34,565 nucleotides of DNA from Nitrospira sp. (GTDB taxonomy: Bacteria > Nitrospirota > Nitrospiria > Nitrospirales > Nitrospiraceae), in NCBI GenBank assembly GCA_031315995.1, contig JALDRG010000023.1, forward strand, positions 1 to 34,565, in the 5' to 3' direction. Shown here piece by piece: positions 13,276 through 20,150 of this stretch (position 1 is its first letter; the number at the start of each line of letters is the position of its first letter). A program made the translations under genes and the position numbers. The notes beneath the pieces are model-generated. The model was given only the letters and a program-made list of their open reading frames with translations. It was not told where the DNA came from and searched no databases.

Positions 13276-14531
13276 GGCAACCCTCCCACCGCCCGCTCCA
13301 ATCGGGTCAGCGCGATGGAATGATCGGCTCGTGCCTGGGCATATTCGAGGAGCGTCTGGCGGTAGACACGCTGCGCGTCGATGACTTCGAGCAAACTCGC
13401 CACTCCATGGCGAAAACTGAACTGGGCGATGTCGAACGCTTCTTTGGCTTGATAGAGGAGTCCTTGCTCGAAGACCTGCATCTGTTCTTGAGCAGTCCGC
13501 ACCTCCTGAAAATGCTGCGTGATGGTCTGCTCCAGTTCCTGCTGCACGCGAGCCCGTTCGGCTTGCGCTCGTCGATGAGCTCCCATCGCCGTCCCGATCT
13601 CTCCCTGTCGGCGATACCACAGGGGCAGCGGCACGCTCAGCCCCGCCGTGATGGATTCGTCACCGGCTTCTCGATGATACTGGCCGATCACGGCCACGTT
13701 CGGCATGCGCGAGGCGCGTTCCTGTTCGATCGTAAATTCGGCTTGCTCGACCGCTTTCTGTTGTCGGCGAAGTGCGGGATGTCGGTCGAGTGCTTGATCT
13801 GTCAGTACACGTAGATCCAGTCCCGACCTCACTGTTTCAAACTCCCCCTGGATGGCAAATGATTCTCCGAGGGCCTTGCCTGTGACCGTATTGAGTTTGG
13901 CACGAGCCACCAGGAGCGCGTTGTCCGCCCTCGCCAGATCCTTCCGTGTTTTTTGGAGTTCAACGGTTGCCTTGACCAACTCGAATTTCGGCGCTTCTCG
14001 CGTGCTGACCCGCGCACTCACCAATTTCACGAGATCTTCGACCGTCTTCAGGTTCTCCCTCGCGAGCTGTGCATCCTGTTGCGCCAGGAGCAACTGGAAA
14101 AACGCCCCTTTTACTTCGGTCATGACCAGCACTTTTGTTTCGTCCACGCCGGCGAGAGCGCCGGCCACCCCCGCGTCGGCGGCGCGTTGTCGGGCTGTGC
14201 GTTTGCCCAGCCACTCCAGCGGCTGCTCCACGGTGATCGTCCGTTCGGTGATCGAAACACCGGTATTGGGGTCCCGAATCGACCCGCGGCCGGCCGACCC
14301 CGTGATGGTGGGATTCAAATAGGCACCGGCCGTGACGCGCTGACTTTGACTCTGTTCCAGCACTGCTTCCGCGCCGTTCATCATTGGGTTGTGTCGGAGC
14401 GCGAGTTGTACGATTTGGCTCAGCGTGTATCCGCCCGGGCTCGGTTCTGTGGCATAGCCCGTCGGATATGACTCAAATATCATCGCGCATCCGAGCGCGG
14501 CGACGATTCTCCAAACGAGTGCAGGCCTCAT
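13272..14531 (-). CDS. czcC: RND outer-membrane factor (TolC/CzcC-like)
   Basis: 419 residues. The ATG at 14531 has GGGGGAG upstream, and a signal peptide ends near PTGYATEP. The two OEP repeats of helical coiled-coil pairs are visible: YTLSQIVQLALRHNPMMNGA opens the first, and HPALRRQQKAVEQAEFTIEQ opens the second. QAKEAFDIAQFSFRHGVASL plus EVIDAQRVYRQTLLEYAQAR closes the family pattern. It forms the trimeric exit duct through the outer membrane for the CzcBA pump. It is the first gene of the tightly coupled czcCBA-lipoprotein set; about 120 nt separate it from the upstream His-rich gene. Confidence 0.9.
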   Translation of the reverse strand: MRPALVWRIVAALGCAMIFESYPTGYATEPSPGGYTLSQIVQLALRHNPMMNGAEAVLEQSQSQRVTAGAYLNPTITGSAGRGSIRDPNTGVSITERTITVEQPLEWLGKRTARQRAADAGVAGALAGVDETKVLVMTEVKGAFFQLLLAQQDAQLARENLKTVEDLVKLVSARVSTREAPKFELVKATVELQKTRKDLARADNALLVARAKLNTVTGKALGESFAIQGEFETVRSGLDLRVLTDQALDRHPALRRQQKAVEQAEFTIEQERASRMPNVAVIGQYHREAGDESITAGLSVPLPLWYRRQGEIGTAMGAHRRAQAERARVQQELEQTITQHFQEVRTAQEQMQVFEQGLLYQAKEAFDIAQFSFRHGVASLLEVIDAQRVYRQTLLEYAQARADHSIALTRLERAVGGLP

Positions 14532-14648
14532 GCTGGTTCTCCCCCATCGGCGCCTTGGCGAGCGACTTCCGTTACACGCAGTCACGGACGTGCCGTGCTG
14601 AGCGCCTATAACTATGTTGAAACGTGAAGAGCTGGAAATAAGCGTGGG

Positions 14649-15119
14649 TCAAACAGTCGGGGGAGGGCGAGAGGAAAAGGTGGTCACCAAGAGCACAGTG
14701 GTTGGCGAAGGACTGGGTTGCGGCTGCCACACGGCCTGAGGTGGCGCGGGCGGGTTCGCGTGGAAGGAACGTGCGGCCACCTCCAGCGCGGTGCCTTTGC
14801 CGACTTGCGGCTCGCCGGAGAAAGCGAGAACCAGCTCAATTGCAAAGTGCTCCGGCCCGTGAGGTAGGAGCGTAATTACATGAAGCGGACAGCGGGTTTC
14901 GCCGCCTGCGACCGAGGCATGATCATGGCCGGAGAACTCACACACCAAGTCCGTGGAGAAAACCGTGTGAACCGTGCCGCCATGCACGTGATCCGAGGCC
15001 CCATGGCGATGATCGGCCTCGGGATGAATATGGACCAACGGCACGGCAAGCACCCATAAGGACGCCCACATGAGCACCGCGAGGCGAAACCATGATGCGT
15101 TGCCATGTTTTAATCGCAT
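14649..15119 (-). CDS. Exported His-rich small protein
   Basis: About 156 residues from the ATG at 15119; an earlier ATG at 15167 is possible, and neither has a strong ribosome site. The N-terminus carries a basic patch and a hydrophobic segment (WFRLAVLMWASLWVLAVPLV). A His-rich stretch follows (HIHPEADHRHG, DHVHGG), with two more His/Cys-containing segments (CEFSGHDH, CPLHVITLLPHG). The C-terminus is Pro-rich with a weak hydrophobic end. The metal-binding potential and place before czcC suggest a periplasmic metal sensor or chaperone for the efflux system. The family is not recognised. Confidence 0.65.
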   Translation of the reverse strand: MRLKHGNASWFRLAVLMWASLWVLAVPLVHIHPEADHRHGASDHVHGGTVHTVFSTDLVCEFSGHDHASVAGGETRCPLHVITLLPHGPEHFAIELVLAFSGEPQVGKGTALEVAARSFHANPPAPPQAVWQPQPSPSPTTVLLVTTFSSRPPPTV

Positions 15120-15167
15120 TGAGTACTTAGCGTAGCACAGTTCTCTGCCCTCATCAATCAACGCCAT

Positions 15168-15562
15168 CCTTACAGGGGCCTATCATTGCTGCACCCCGTA
15201 TTCTATCAACCGGCGAAGCTCTGAGCGTCGCGTGACGACATATCCGACGGGATTACGCAGAGTGGACGCCGTTATATTGACCATCCCACCGGCATTGGAG
15301 CGGCGATCCGACCCACTTCCACCTGAAACGCTGTGGCTCAGACACAGTAGTGATGATGACTTGCCTTGAGGCCTATGACTACCCGAGGTTTCTCCTCTCT
15401 CCGCGCGGTGGAGCGAAACACCATGCAGTTAGACGACCGATGCAAATAGCACCGTCTGTTGTTGTTTGACGAGGACCGACGGCCCTCGCTGTCCAGCAGG
15501 GCCACTGCCACGAGGGAAACTCAGAGCTCGAAAATGTGTGAGTGCCGGAAGCTTTTCCACTC
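15168..15562. other. Stretch without a recognised gene
   Basis: No coding frame with a plausible start or family was found in these 395 nt. The one distinct structure is a strong hairpin at 15481-15503 (GGCCCT, then GCTG/CAGC, then AGGGCC) about 60 nt beyond the end of the outer-membrane protein gene. It has no T-run on either side, so I do not call it a terminator. Confidence 0.5.
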
Positions 15563-16172
15563 TCAGAATCCCACCGACAGCCCAAGGGTGCTGAAAAAGA
15601 CGGATCGATCCGCCGGTCCGAATAACTCACTCCCGATCCCAATATCGGCGACGACTCGCGAACTGACCTGATGCCGAAGGCCGATCCCGATTCCGGTCGG
15701 ATTCCGTTGGCCCACCAGATCAGATTGACGGGTGAAGACGTTGGCAATGATGGTATCGCGAAAGCTGGTGGGATACCCGAGGGGATAACTCACCGCTGCC
15801 ACGACCCGGTACGTTCCAGTCCGTTCCTGGCCCTGCGGTGATCCGAGAAACGTATACCCCACATTGAGGTGCGTCCGCCATCGCCCGAACGAGCGCGTCA
15901 TGACCCCGGTCACCGCCGTATCGACACCCTTCGCATTCACACCGGTGGGAAACCCCAGTTGCACGCGGGCTGCAAAGGCCAGCAGGTTCAGGGTCTCGGT
16001 ATTGAAGTTATACAGCGCGCCGACCGTGAGGTTGCCAGATTTATCATCCCCCACGACCGACCTCGGGTCCGTCGACACATCGCTACTCAACTCCAATTGG
16101 GTATTGTTCAAGGCCCCGATGATCGGTTGAGGCTGGAACACGAGTCGGCTGTCCCCTCGCTTGCGGTCACTA
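15563..16172 (-). pseudogene. Outer-membrane beta-barrel protein, N-terminus removed by an IS
   Basis: The remaining roughly 203 codons alternate polar and hydrophobic residues as in porin-like barrels (LNLLAFAARVQLGFPTG; WRTHLNVGYTFLGSPQG; GIGIGLRHQVSSRVVADIGI) and end in Phe (LGLSVGF), typical of outer-membrane proteins. The pattern resembles transporter-like barrels of the phenol-degradation MetA type, but this is not certain. The 5' end, including the signal peptide, is missing: the frame runs into the right-hand insertion sequence at 16173. The first residues of the longer open frame come from that element. The lost part is not found beyond the two insertion sequences, so it was deleted or moved. 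Confidence 0.7.
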
Positions 16173-16232
16173 GATAGTGTAGTCACGAGATTCGGGATAT
16201 GAGAGAATCATGGGGTCAGAGAAGGAGGCCGC

Positions 16233-16715
16233 ATGAAGCACTCACATCCCGCCTATCGCCGTCACGATATATCCGATGAAACATGGGCGCTTTTGGAGCC
16301 GCATCTGCCAGGGCGCAAGGGCGTCTGGGGAGGCATTGCCCAGGACAACCGCCTGTTTATCAATGCGGTCTTCTGGATTTTGAGAACGGGCGCGCCGTGG
16401 CGCGATCTGCCGCCGGAATACGGTGGGTGGAGCAACACACACCGCCGTTTCATCCGCTGGCGGGACAAGGGCATCTGGGAAGGGCTGCTTGAAGTGCTGA
16501 TCGATGCGCCTGATTACGAATGGCTGATGATCGACGCCAGCCATTGCAAGGTTCACCCTCATGCCGCAGGCGCCAGAGGCGGCAATCAGGACATGAGCCG
16601 CACAAAAGGGGGCTTAACACCAAACTGCATCTGGCCGTGGATGCGTTTGGTATGCCGGTCAGAGTTATTATTACGCACGGTACCGCCGCTGATTGCACGC
16701 AGGCTTCAAAGCTGA
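16233..16715 (+). CDS. IS5-superfamily transposase, first frame (OrfA)
   Basis: 160 residues. The ATG has AAGGAGG just upstream. The N-terminal DUF4096-like region (YRRHDISDETWALLEPHLPG; WRDLPPEYGGWSNTHRRFIR) and the first catalytic Asp (MIDASHCKVHPH) are here. After RTKGG the frame stops resembling a transposase, and the remainder lies in OrfB. The family makes the full enzyme by a -1 ribosomal frameshift, so OrfA alone is probably a regulatory or inactive product. Confidence 0.85.
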   Translation: MKHSHPAYRRHDISDETWALLEPHLPGRKGVWGGIAQDNRLFINAVFWILRTGAPWRDLPPEYGGWSNTHRRFIRWRDKGIWEGLLEVLIDAPDYEWLMIDASHCKVHPHAAGARGGNQDMSRTKGGLTPNCIWPWMRLVCRSELLLRTVPPLIARRLQS

Positions 16716-17005
16716 TCGAAGGCATTGATGCCGAGTATCTCATCGCCGATAAAGGTTATGATACCGATGCGATCATTGAACAGGCCGCTGCCCAGGGCAT
16801 GAACGCCGTCATTCCACCAAAGAAAAACCGCATCCATCAAAGGCTCTACGACGAAGACCTTTACAAATTGCGCCACCTCATCGAAAATGCGTTCCTGATG
16901 CTCAAAAGATGGCGCGGCATTGCAACAAGATACGCCAAAAACAGCAAGTCCTTCCTCGCCGCCATCCAAATCAGATGCCTCGTCCTCTGGCTCAACATCT
17001 CGTGA
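16520..17005 (+). CDS. IS5-superfamily transposase, second frame (OrfB)
   Basis: Starting as an open frame inside OrfA and meaningful from about 16605, it carries LNTKLHLAVDAFGMPVRVII, the second Asp (LIADKGYDTDAI) and the Glu (LIENAFLMLKRWRGIATRY) of the DDE catalytic triad. It lies in the -1 frame relative to OrfA. It is most likely made only as the OrfA-OrfB fusion, spanning about 257 residues from 16233. An independent start is not supported. Confidence 0.85.
   Translation: MADDRRQPLQGSPSCRRRQRRQSGHEPHKRGLNTKLHLAVDAFGMPVRVIITHGTAADCTQASKLIEGIDAEYLIADKGYDTDAIIEQAAAQGMNAVIPPKKNRIHQRLYDEDLYKLRHLIENAFLMLKRWRGIATRYAKNSKSFLAAIQIRCLVLWLNIS
16604..16613 (+). promoter_or_regulatory. Probable -1 frameshift site of the IS transposase
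   Basis: The run AAAAGGGGGC lies exactly where the coding pattern moves from OrfA to the -1 frame (codons ACA AAA GGG GGC in OrfA). A slippage over AAA GGG would yield the joined RTKGGLNTKL sequence that is conserved in the family. This is known behaviour for the group; it was not measured here. Confidence 0.6.
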
Positions 17006-17018
17006 CGACACTATCTAA

Positions 17019-18196
17019 GGAAGGTCTGATTTATTCTCCGCTCGCGATGTGCTAACGGGAGCGCAACACGATTGAGGAGGCGCCCCCATGCAGCAATCGA
17101 CGTTTGCCGAGGTCTCGTTTGAGCAGTATCGCAAGCCCACCCGCCGGGAGCGGTTTCTCGACGAGATGAACCGCGTGGTGCCGTGGGCGGAATTGGTGGC
17201 CGTAATCGAGCCGGTCTATCCCAAGGCCGAGGGCCCTGGGCGTCCGCCGGTGGGCGTCGACCGCATGCTGCGCCTCCATTGTCTGCAACAGTGGTTCAAC
17301 CTGTCGGATCCAGCGGTGGAGGAGGCGCTGTATGACTCACGGGCCATGCGGCAATTCGTCGGCATTGATCTGGGCCGCGAACCGGTGTCGGATGAGACGA
17401 CGATCGGCAAGTTTCGCCACCTGCTGGAAGCCCACCAGCTGGGCGAACAACTCTTTGTGCGAATCCGAGAGCAGTTGGTCACGCAAGGCTTGCAGGTGAG
17501 CCGAGGGACCATCGTGGATGCCACCATTATTGCGGCCCCCAGTTCGACGAAGCATCGCACGAAGGAGCGGGATCCCGAGATGCATCAGACCAAGAAGGGG
17601 AACCAGTGGTATATCGGCATGAAGGCCCATATCGGCGTGGATAGTCGGACCAAACTGATCCATTCGGTCGCGGCCACGGCGGCGAATGTGCATGACAGCC
17701 AGGTGTTGCCGGACCTGCTGCATGGGCAGGAGACACGGGTGTGGGGCGATGCCGCCTACAGCGGGCAACGCGACGTGATCCGGCACCACGCCCCCGATGC
17801 CCAGAGCTTCATCCCGACGAAAGCCCATCGCCATCGGCCCTTGAGCGAGGCCGAGCGTGCCCGCAATCGCACGAAGTCGAAGGTCCGCGCCAAAGTCGAG
17901 CATGTGTGCTTGGTGATCAAGCGGATCTTTGGATGGGCCACAGTCCGGTACCGTGGGTTGGCGAAGAATACCCACTGGCTGTTCATCAGCTGCGGCTTGG
18001 CGAATCTGTACGTGGCTCGCCGGCGCCTGTTGGCGGAGGCCTAGCGAGCGTCTGTGCGAACGGGGTTGCGGGCGACCTGACGGTGGGCGAACCCCGCACC
18101 GACGCTCCCGGACCAGCGCAGTCCCATACCAGTAGCCCTGGTTGACCACCCGAGGAATGGATTGCTCAGCGCAAACGCGAATTAATCAGACGTTCC
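17019..18196 (+). mobile_element. IS5-family insertion sequence, 1178 bp
   Basis: The left end GGAAGGTCTGATTTATTC (17019-17036) and the right end (read inward, GGAACGTCTGATTAATTC) form imperfect inverted repeats of the IS5 type (GGAAGGT...). The left flank is CTAA, a fit to the YTAR target. The right flank is CTAT, so the 4-bp duplication is not perfect. It lies head to tail with the IS427-like element. Confidence 0.8.
17088..18044 (+). CDS. IS5-family transposase
   Basis: 318 residues in one intact frame. GAGGAGG precedes the ATG. The N-terminal DUF772-like domain reads LDEMNRVVPWAELVAVIEPV and GVDRMLRLHCLQQWFNLSDP. The DDE core has Asp in TIVDATIIAAPSSTK, Asp in VWGDAAYSGQRD and Glu in KVEHVCLVIKRIFGW. 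It cuts and rejoins its own ends and is complete, so potentially active. Confidence 0.93.
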   Translation: MQQSTFAEVSFEQYRKPTRRERFLDEMNRVVPWAELVAVIEPVYPKAEGPGRPPVGVDRMLRLHCLQQWFNLSDPAVEEALYDSRAMRQFVGIDLGREPVSDETTIGKFRHLLEAHQLGEQLFVRIREQLVTQGLQVSRGTIVDATIIAAPSSTKHRTKERDPEMHQTKKGNQWYIGMKAHIGVDSRTKLIHSVAATAANVHDSQVLPDLLHGQETRVWGDAAYSGQRDVIRHHAPDAQSFIPTKAHRHRPLSEAERARNRTKSKVRAKVEHVCLVIKRIFGWATVRYRGLAKNTHWLFISCGLANLYVARRRLLAEA

Positions 18197-18384
18197 CTAT
18201 GTATCAACCATTCCTATTCACGATCGAACGTGCTCTTGTAATAGGTGGATATCTCGATAGGAGCATACAGCGAGAGACACGCGGCTTCTGTAAGCTGGCT
18301 TACAATGTTGACGCGCCCGATCGCTTTGCCGTCGAAGCGGTAGAGAAGAGACGCTTGTGCAAGAGAAGGCTTACGGGAGGAAGA
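18197..18384. other. Stretch between IS end and mer leader; no gene seen
   Basis: Nothing recognisable as a gene. It contains a 14-bp palindrome-like motif GTAAGCTGGCTTAC at 18290-18303, about 120 bp upstream of the MerR operator, which could be a binding site or just chance. A long frame that crosses the IS boundary is an artefact. Confidence 0.4.
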
Positions 18385-18462
18385 ATGAAAAAAAGAACGC
18401 GTGCCCTCTTGACTCAGTACCGTGGTACAGGGTGTAGAGTCTCATCGGAGGTGAGAAGATGA
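18385..18462 (+). CDS. Possible 25-codon leader peptide before merR
   Basis: ATG at 18385 with GGGAGG four bases upstream. The 25 codons begin MKKRTRALLTQYRG and end EVRR. The TGA overlaps the merR ATG as ATGA. The coding part covers the whole MerR operator, so a transcript from an upstream promoter would translate through it and couple to merR. From the MerR-controlled promoter itself, this ORF would be cut off. The good ribosome site and exact overlap make it more than random, but no homologue is known to me. Confidence 0.35.
   Translation: MKKRTRALLTQYRGTGCRVSSEVRR
18409..18440 (+). promoter_or_regulatory. MerR-type promoter and operator of the mer operon
   Basis: -35 TTGACT (18409-18414) and -10 TAGAGT (18435-18440) are separated by 20 bp, the over-long spacer typical of MerR-activated promoters. 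The spacer holds the dyad GTACC-GT-GGTAC at its centre, like the mer operator core. Without metal, MerR holds RNA polymerase in an inactive complex; Hg(II) twists the DNA and realigns the boxes. It faces merR itself, so regulator and resistance genes form one autoregulated unit. Confidence 0.88.
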
Positions 18463-18899
18463 CAGTTGGCTGCACCATCGGGCAACTCGCAAAGGCGGTT
18501 GGCGTCAATATCCAGACCGTGCGGTACTACGAACGGCGCAGGCTGCTTGGTCCGTCTGCGCGCCGACCGTCGGGATACCGGATCTATGGCGAAGACGAAG
18601 AACAGCGGCTTCGGTTCATCAAGAACGCTCAAGCACTGGGCTTCACCCTGCAAGAAATCGCCGAACTGTTCAAGCTCAGCGTCACGTCGACCGCGCGCTG
18701 CGGTGATGTACAACGACGAGCGCAAGCCAAGCTGACGCACGTGGAGGCGAAAGTGCGGGATCTGCAAGCGCTCGCCCGGGCGCTTCGGAGCCTGATTCGA
18801 GACTGCCGGGCCGGGCAGCCGACGGATCGTTGTCCGATTCTCAAGAGCCTGCAGGCGAGCGTCACGCGAACATCAAGATCCGCCCAAAGGCAGAAGTGA
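18459..18899 (+). CDS. merR: Hg(II)-responsive MerR regulator
   Basis: 146 residues. The winged helix-turn-helix is at residues 5-75 (TIGQLAKAVGVNIQTVRYYE; GYRIYGEDEEQRLRF), then the dimer helix and the C-terminal loop. The three mercury ligands are present: C81, C116 and C125 (CRAGQPTDRC), with the spacing of classical mercury MerR. It binds the operator just upstream and activates the operon when Hg(II) is bound. Ribosome site: GGAGGTG at 18448-18453. It is transcribed in the same direction as the structural genes, unlike the divergent layout of Tn501 and Tn21. Confidence 0.95.
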   Translation: MTVGCTIGQLAKAVGVNIQTVRYYERRRLLGPSARRPSGYRIYGEDEEQRLRFIKNAQALGFTLQEIAELFKLSVTSTARCGDVQRRAQAKLTHVEAKVRDLQALARALRSLIRDCRAGQPTDRCPILKSLQASVTRTSRSAQRQK

Positions 18900-19062
18900 G
18901 CATTGTATGTCCATCATCTGGGAAGGAGTGGACGTCTTGTCTTTGCGTCATGCTGAACCCGCCGTGGGCGTGGTTGGAATGGAGTCCATTGACTGTCGCT
19001 TATCCGACCCGCCGGGGAAGCACGGGATCTCATCACCCGTTGAGGAGAGAAGAAGGAGGACC

Positions 19063-19341
19063 ATGACAACTACAAAACGCCGTGTGGAGGTATTCACGGC
19101 TGGCTGCCCGCTTTGTAATGACGCCGTCGACTTGGTGCAGTCGCTGGCCTGCCCCAGTTGTGACGTGCAGATACATGACTTACGAGAGGGCTGCGACGAG
19201 AACGAATGCCGGGAGAAAGGCAGCCGCTATGGTATTACCGCGGTCCCGGCTATTGCAGTCGATGGCGTGCTACTGGACTGTTGCCGACGGGAGCCACTCT
19301 CGGCTCACACCTTGAGGGCGGCGGGCATCGGTCAATCATAA
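19063..19341 (+). CDS. Cysteine-rich thioredoxin-like protein of the mer operon
   Basis: 92 residues with eight Cys. The ATG at 19063 has AAGGAGGA upstream; a longer GTG-type frame from 18907 lacks support. The thioredoxin fold is indicated by VEVFTAGCPLCND (C15-x2-C18) and the cis-Pro loop ITAVPAIAVDG. Additional pairs are CPSC (C30, C33), C44/C49 and the vicinal CC (C73-C74). Similar proteins accompany mercury genes in diverse bacteria. Role inferred: reduction or thiol hand-over of Hg(II) in the cytoplasm. The 163-nt gap after merR shows no gene. Confidence 0.8.
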   Translation: MTTTKRRVEVFTAGCPLCNDAVDLVQSLACPSCDVQIHDLREGCDENECREKGSRYGITAVPAIAVDGVLLDCCRREPLSAHTLRAAGIGQS

Positions 19342-19352
19342 AAGGGGGTCGG

Positions 19353-19640
19353 ATGGAAGAGACCCAGCGTAAGCGGCTGCTGTGGATAGGATTGATCGGC
19401 TCCGGCCTCGTCGCCCTGTGCTGCTTGACGCCGATCTTAGTGGTGTTGTTGGGAGTGGTTGGACTGGGGGCCATCACCGGCTATCTGGACTACGTGCTCC
19501 TTCCGGCTCTAGCCGTATTCCTGAGTCTTGCCGTGTATGCAGGAACCCGTCAGCAGCAAGACACGGGTAGTGCCTGCTACATGCCCCATGAATCCGAGAG
19601 TCGGGAGCGACGAGGTTTGGGGAGAAGGAAAAACGGATGA
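19353..19640 (+). CDS. merF: Mercury transporter MerF
   Basis: 95 residues, two membrane segments. MEETQRKRLLWIGLIGSGLV leads to the Hg-binding vicinal pair ALCCLTP (C23-C24), then GVVGLGAITGYLDYVLLPAL, closely matching MerF. It would pass Hg(II) through the inner membrane to the reductase. In classical MerF a second Cys pair lies near the C-terminus; here only one Cys is present (GSACYMP, C75), so the hand-off site is altered. AAAGGGGG precedes the ATG. The stop overlaps the start of the next gene (ATGA). Confidence 0.9.
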   Translation: MEETQRKRLLWIGLIGSGLVALCCLTPILVVLLGVVGLGAITGYLDYVLLPALAVFLSLAVYAGTRQQQDTGSACYMPHESESRERRGLGRRKNG

Positions 19641-20134
19641 CGGACTGCTGCAAGACGCCTGCGGAGCCAACGAAACCAGGAGCTCGATTGCTGTGTCCTC
19701 AATGCGGCCGCGAAGGCCAACCAGTCGATCGGACCACTGTTCAGGCCCTGCTCAAACCCGAGGCACTGGGTATGGTGAATGGCTGCCAGTATGTGTTCTG
19801 TGAGACTCCGCACTGCCCGGTCGTGTACTCCGCCGCTGATGGAACGCAGCTCCGGAAGGCGCAAGTCCGGGTGCGGGTTGGGCTGAAGGAGACGGAGGAT
19901 CCGGTCCCGATCTGTTATTGCTTCGGCGTGACGGAGCGCATGATCCGCGAAGAAATTCAGCGGACCGGAGGGTCCTCGGCCTCGCCCCGCATTCGAGCCG
20001 AGATTAAGGCGGGGAACTGCCGCTGTGAGGTGGAGAATCCGTCGGGTCGATGCTGTTTGGGGGAGGTACGCCAGGCGGAGAAACAGGCGGCTGCCGAGCG
20101 CACAAGCGGCGATCAAGCCGTCGCACGTTCGTAA
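19637..20134 (+). CDS. CopZ-like Fe-S/zinc metallochaperone domain protein
   Basis: 165 residues, 15 Cys. N-terminal DCC (C4-C5), then a zinc-ribbon-like CPQC (C20, C23) with further Cys at 50, 55 and 60 (GCQYVFCETPHCPVVY). A BFD-like [2Fe-2S] region follows (ICYCFGVTERMIREEIQRTG ... GNCRCE ... GRCCLGE). This layout matches the N-terminal half of the archaeal copper chaperone CopZ (zf_CopZ family), here without the HMA domain. In this operon it may bind Hg(II) or supply electrons; that is inference. The start overlaps the merF stop, so the two are coupled. Confidence 0.85.
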   Translation: MTDCCKTPAEPTKPGARLLCPQCGREGQPVDRTTVQALLKPEALGMVNGCQYVFCETPHCPVVYSAADGTQLRKAQVRVRVGLKETEDPVPICYCFGVTERMIREEIQRTGGSSASPRIRAEIKAGNCRCEVENPSGRCCLGEVRQAEKQAAAERTSGDQAVARS

Positions 20135-20150
20135 GAAAAGGAAATCGAGG

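Larger units (their letters stand above)
16173..17015 (+). mobile_element. IS5-superfamily insertion sequence, IS427-like, 843 bp
   Basis: Inverted ends GATAGTGTAGTCACGAGAT (from 16173) and its counterpart with one mismatch (ending at 17015) enclose a transposase in two overlapping frames. TA flanks both ends, fitting the 2-bp TA duplication of this group. The element interrupts the outer-membrane barrel gene. Its right end lies only 3 bp from the next insertion sequence. Confidence 0.85.

Noticed and set aside
15481..15503. Strong hairpin GGCCCT...AGGGCC as terminator of the barrel gene
   Set aside because: No T-run follows in the direction of transcription, so termination is not supported.
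15379..15747. 122-codon minus-strand frame over the end of the barrel gene
   Set aside because: It overlaps the barrel gene in another frame, shows no family and has no ribosome site.
18142..18462. 106-codon frame running from inside the IS5 element to merR
   Set aside because: It crosses the IS boundary; only its last 25 codons, with their own ATG and ribosome site, are kept as a possible leader.
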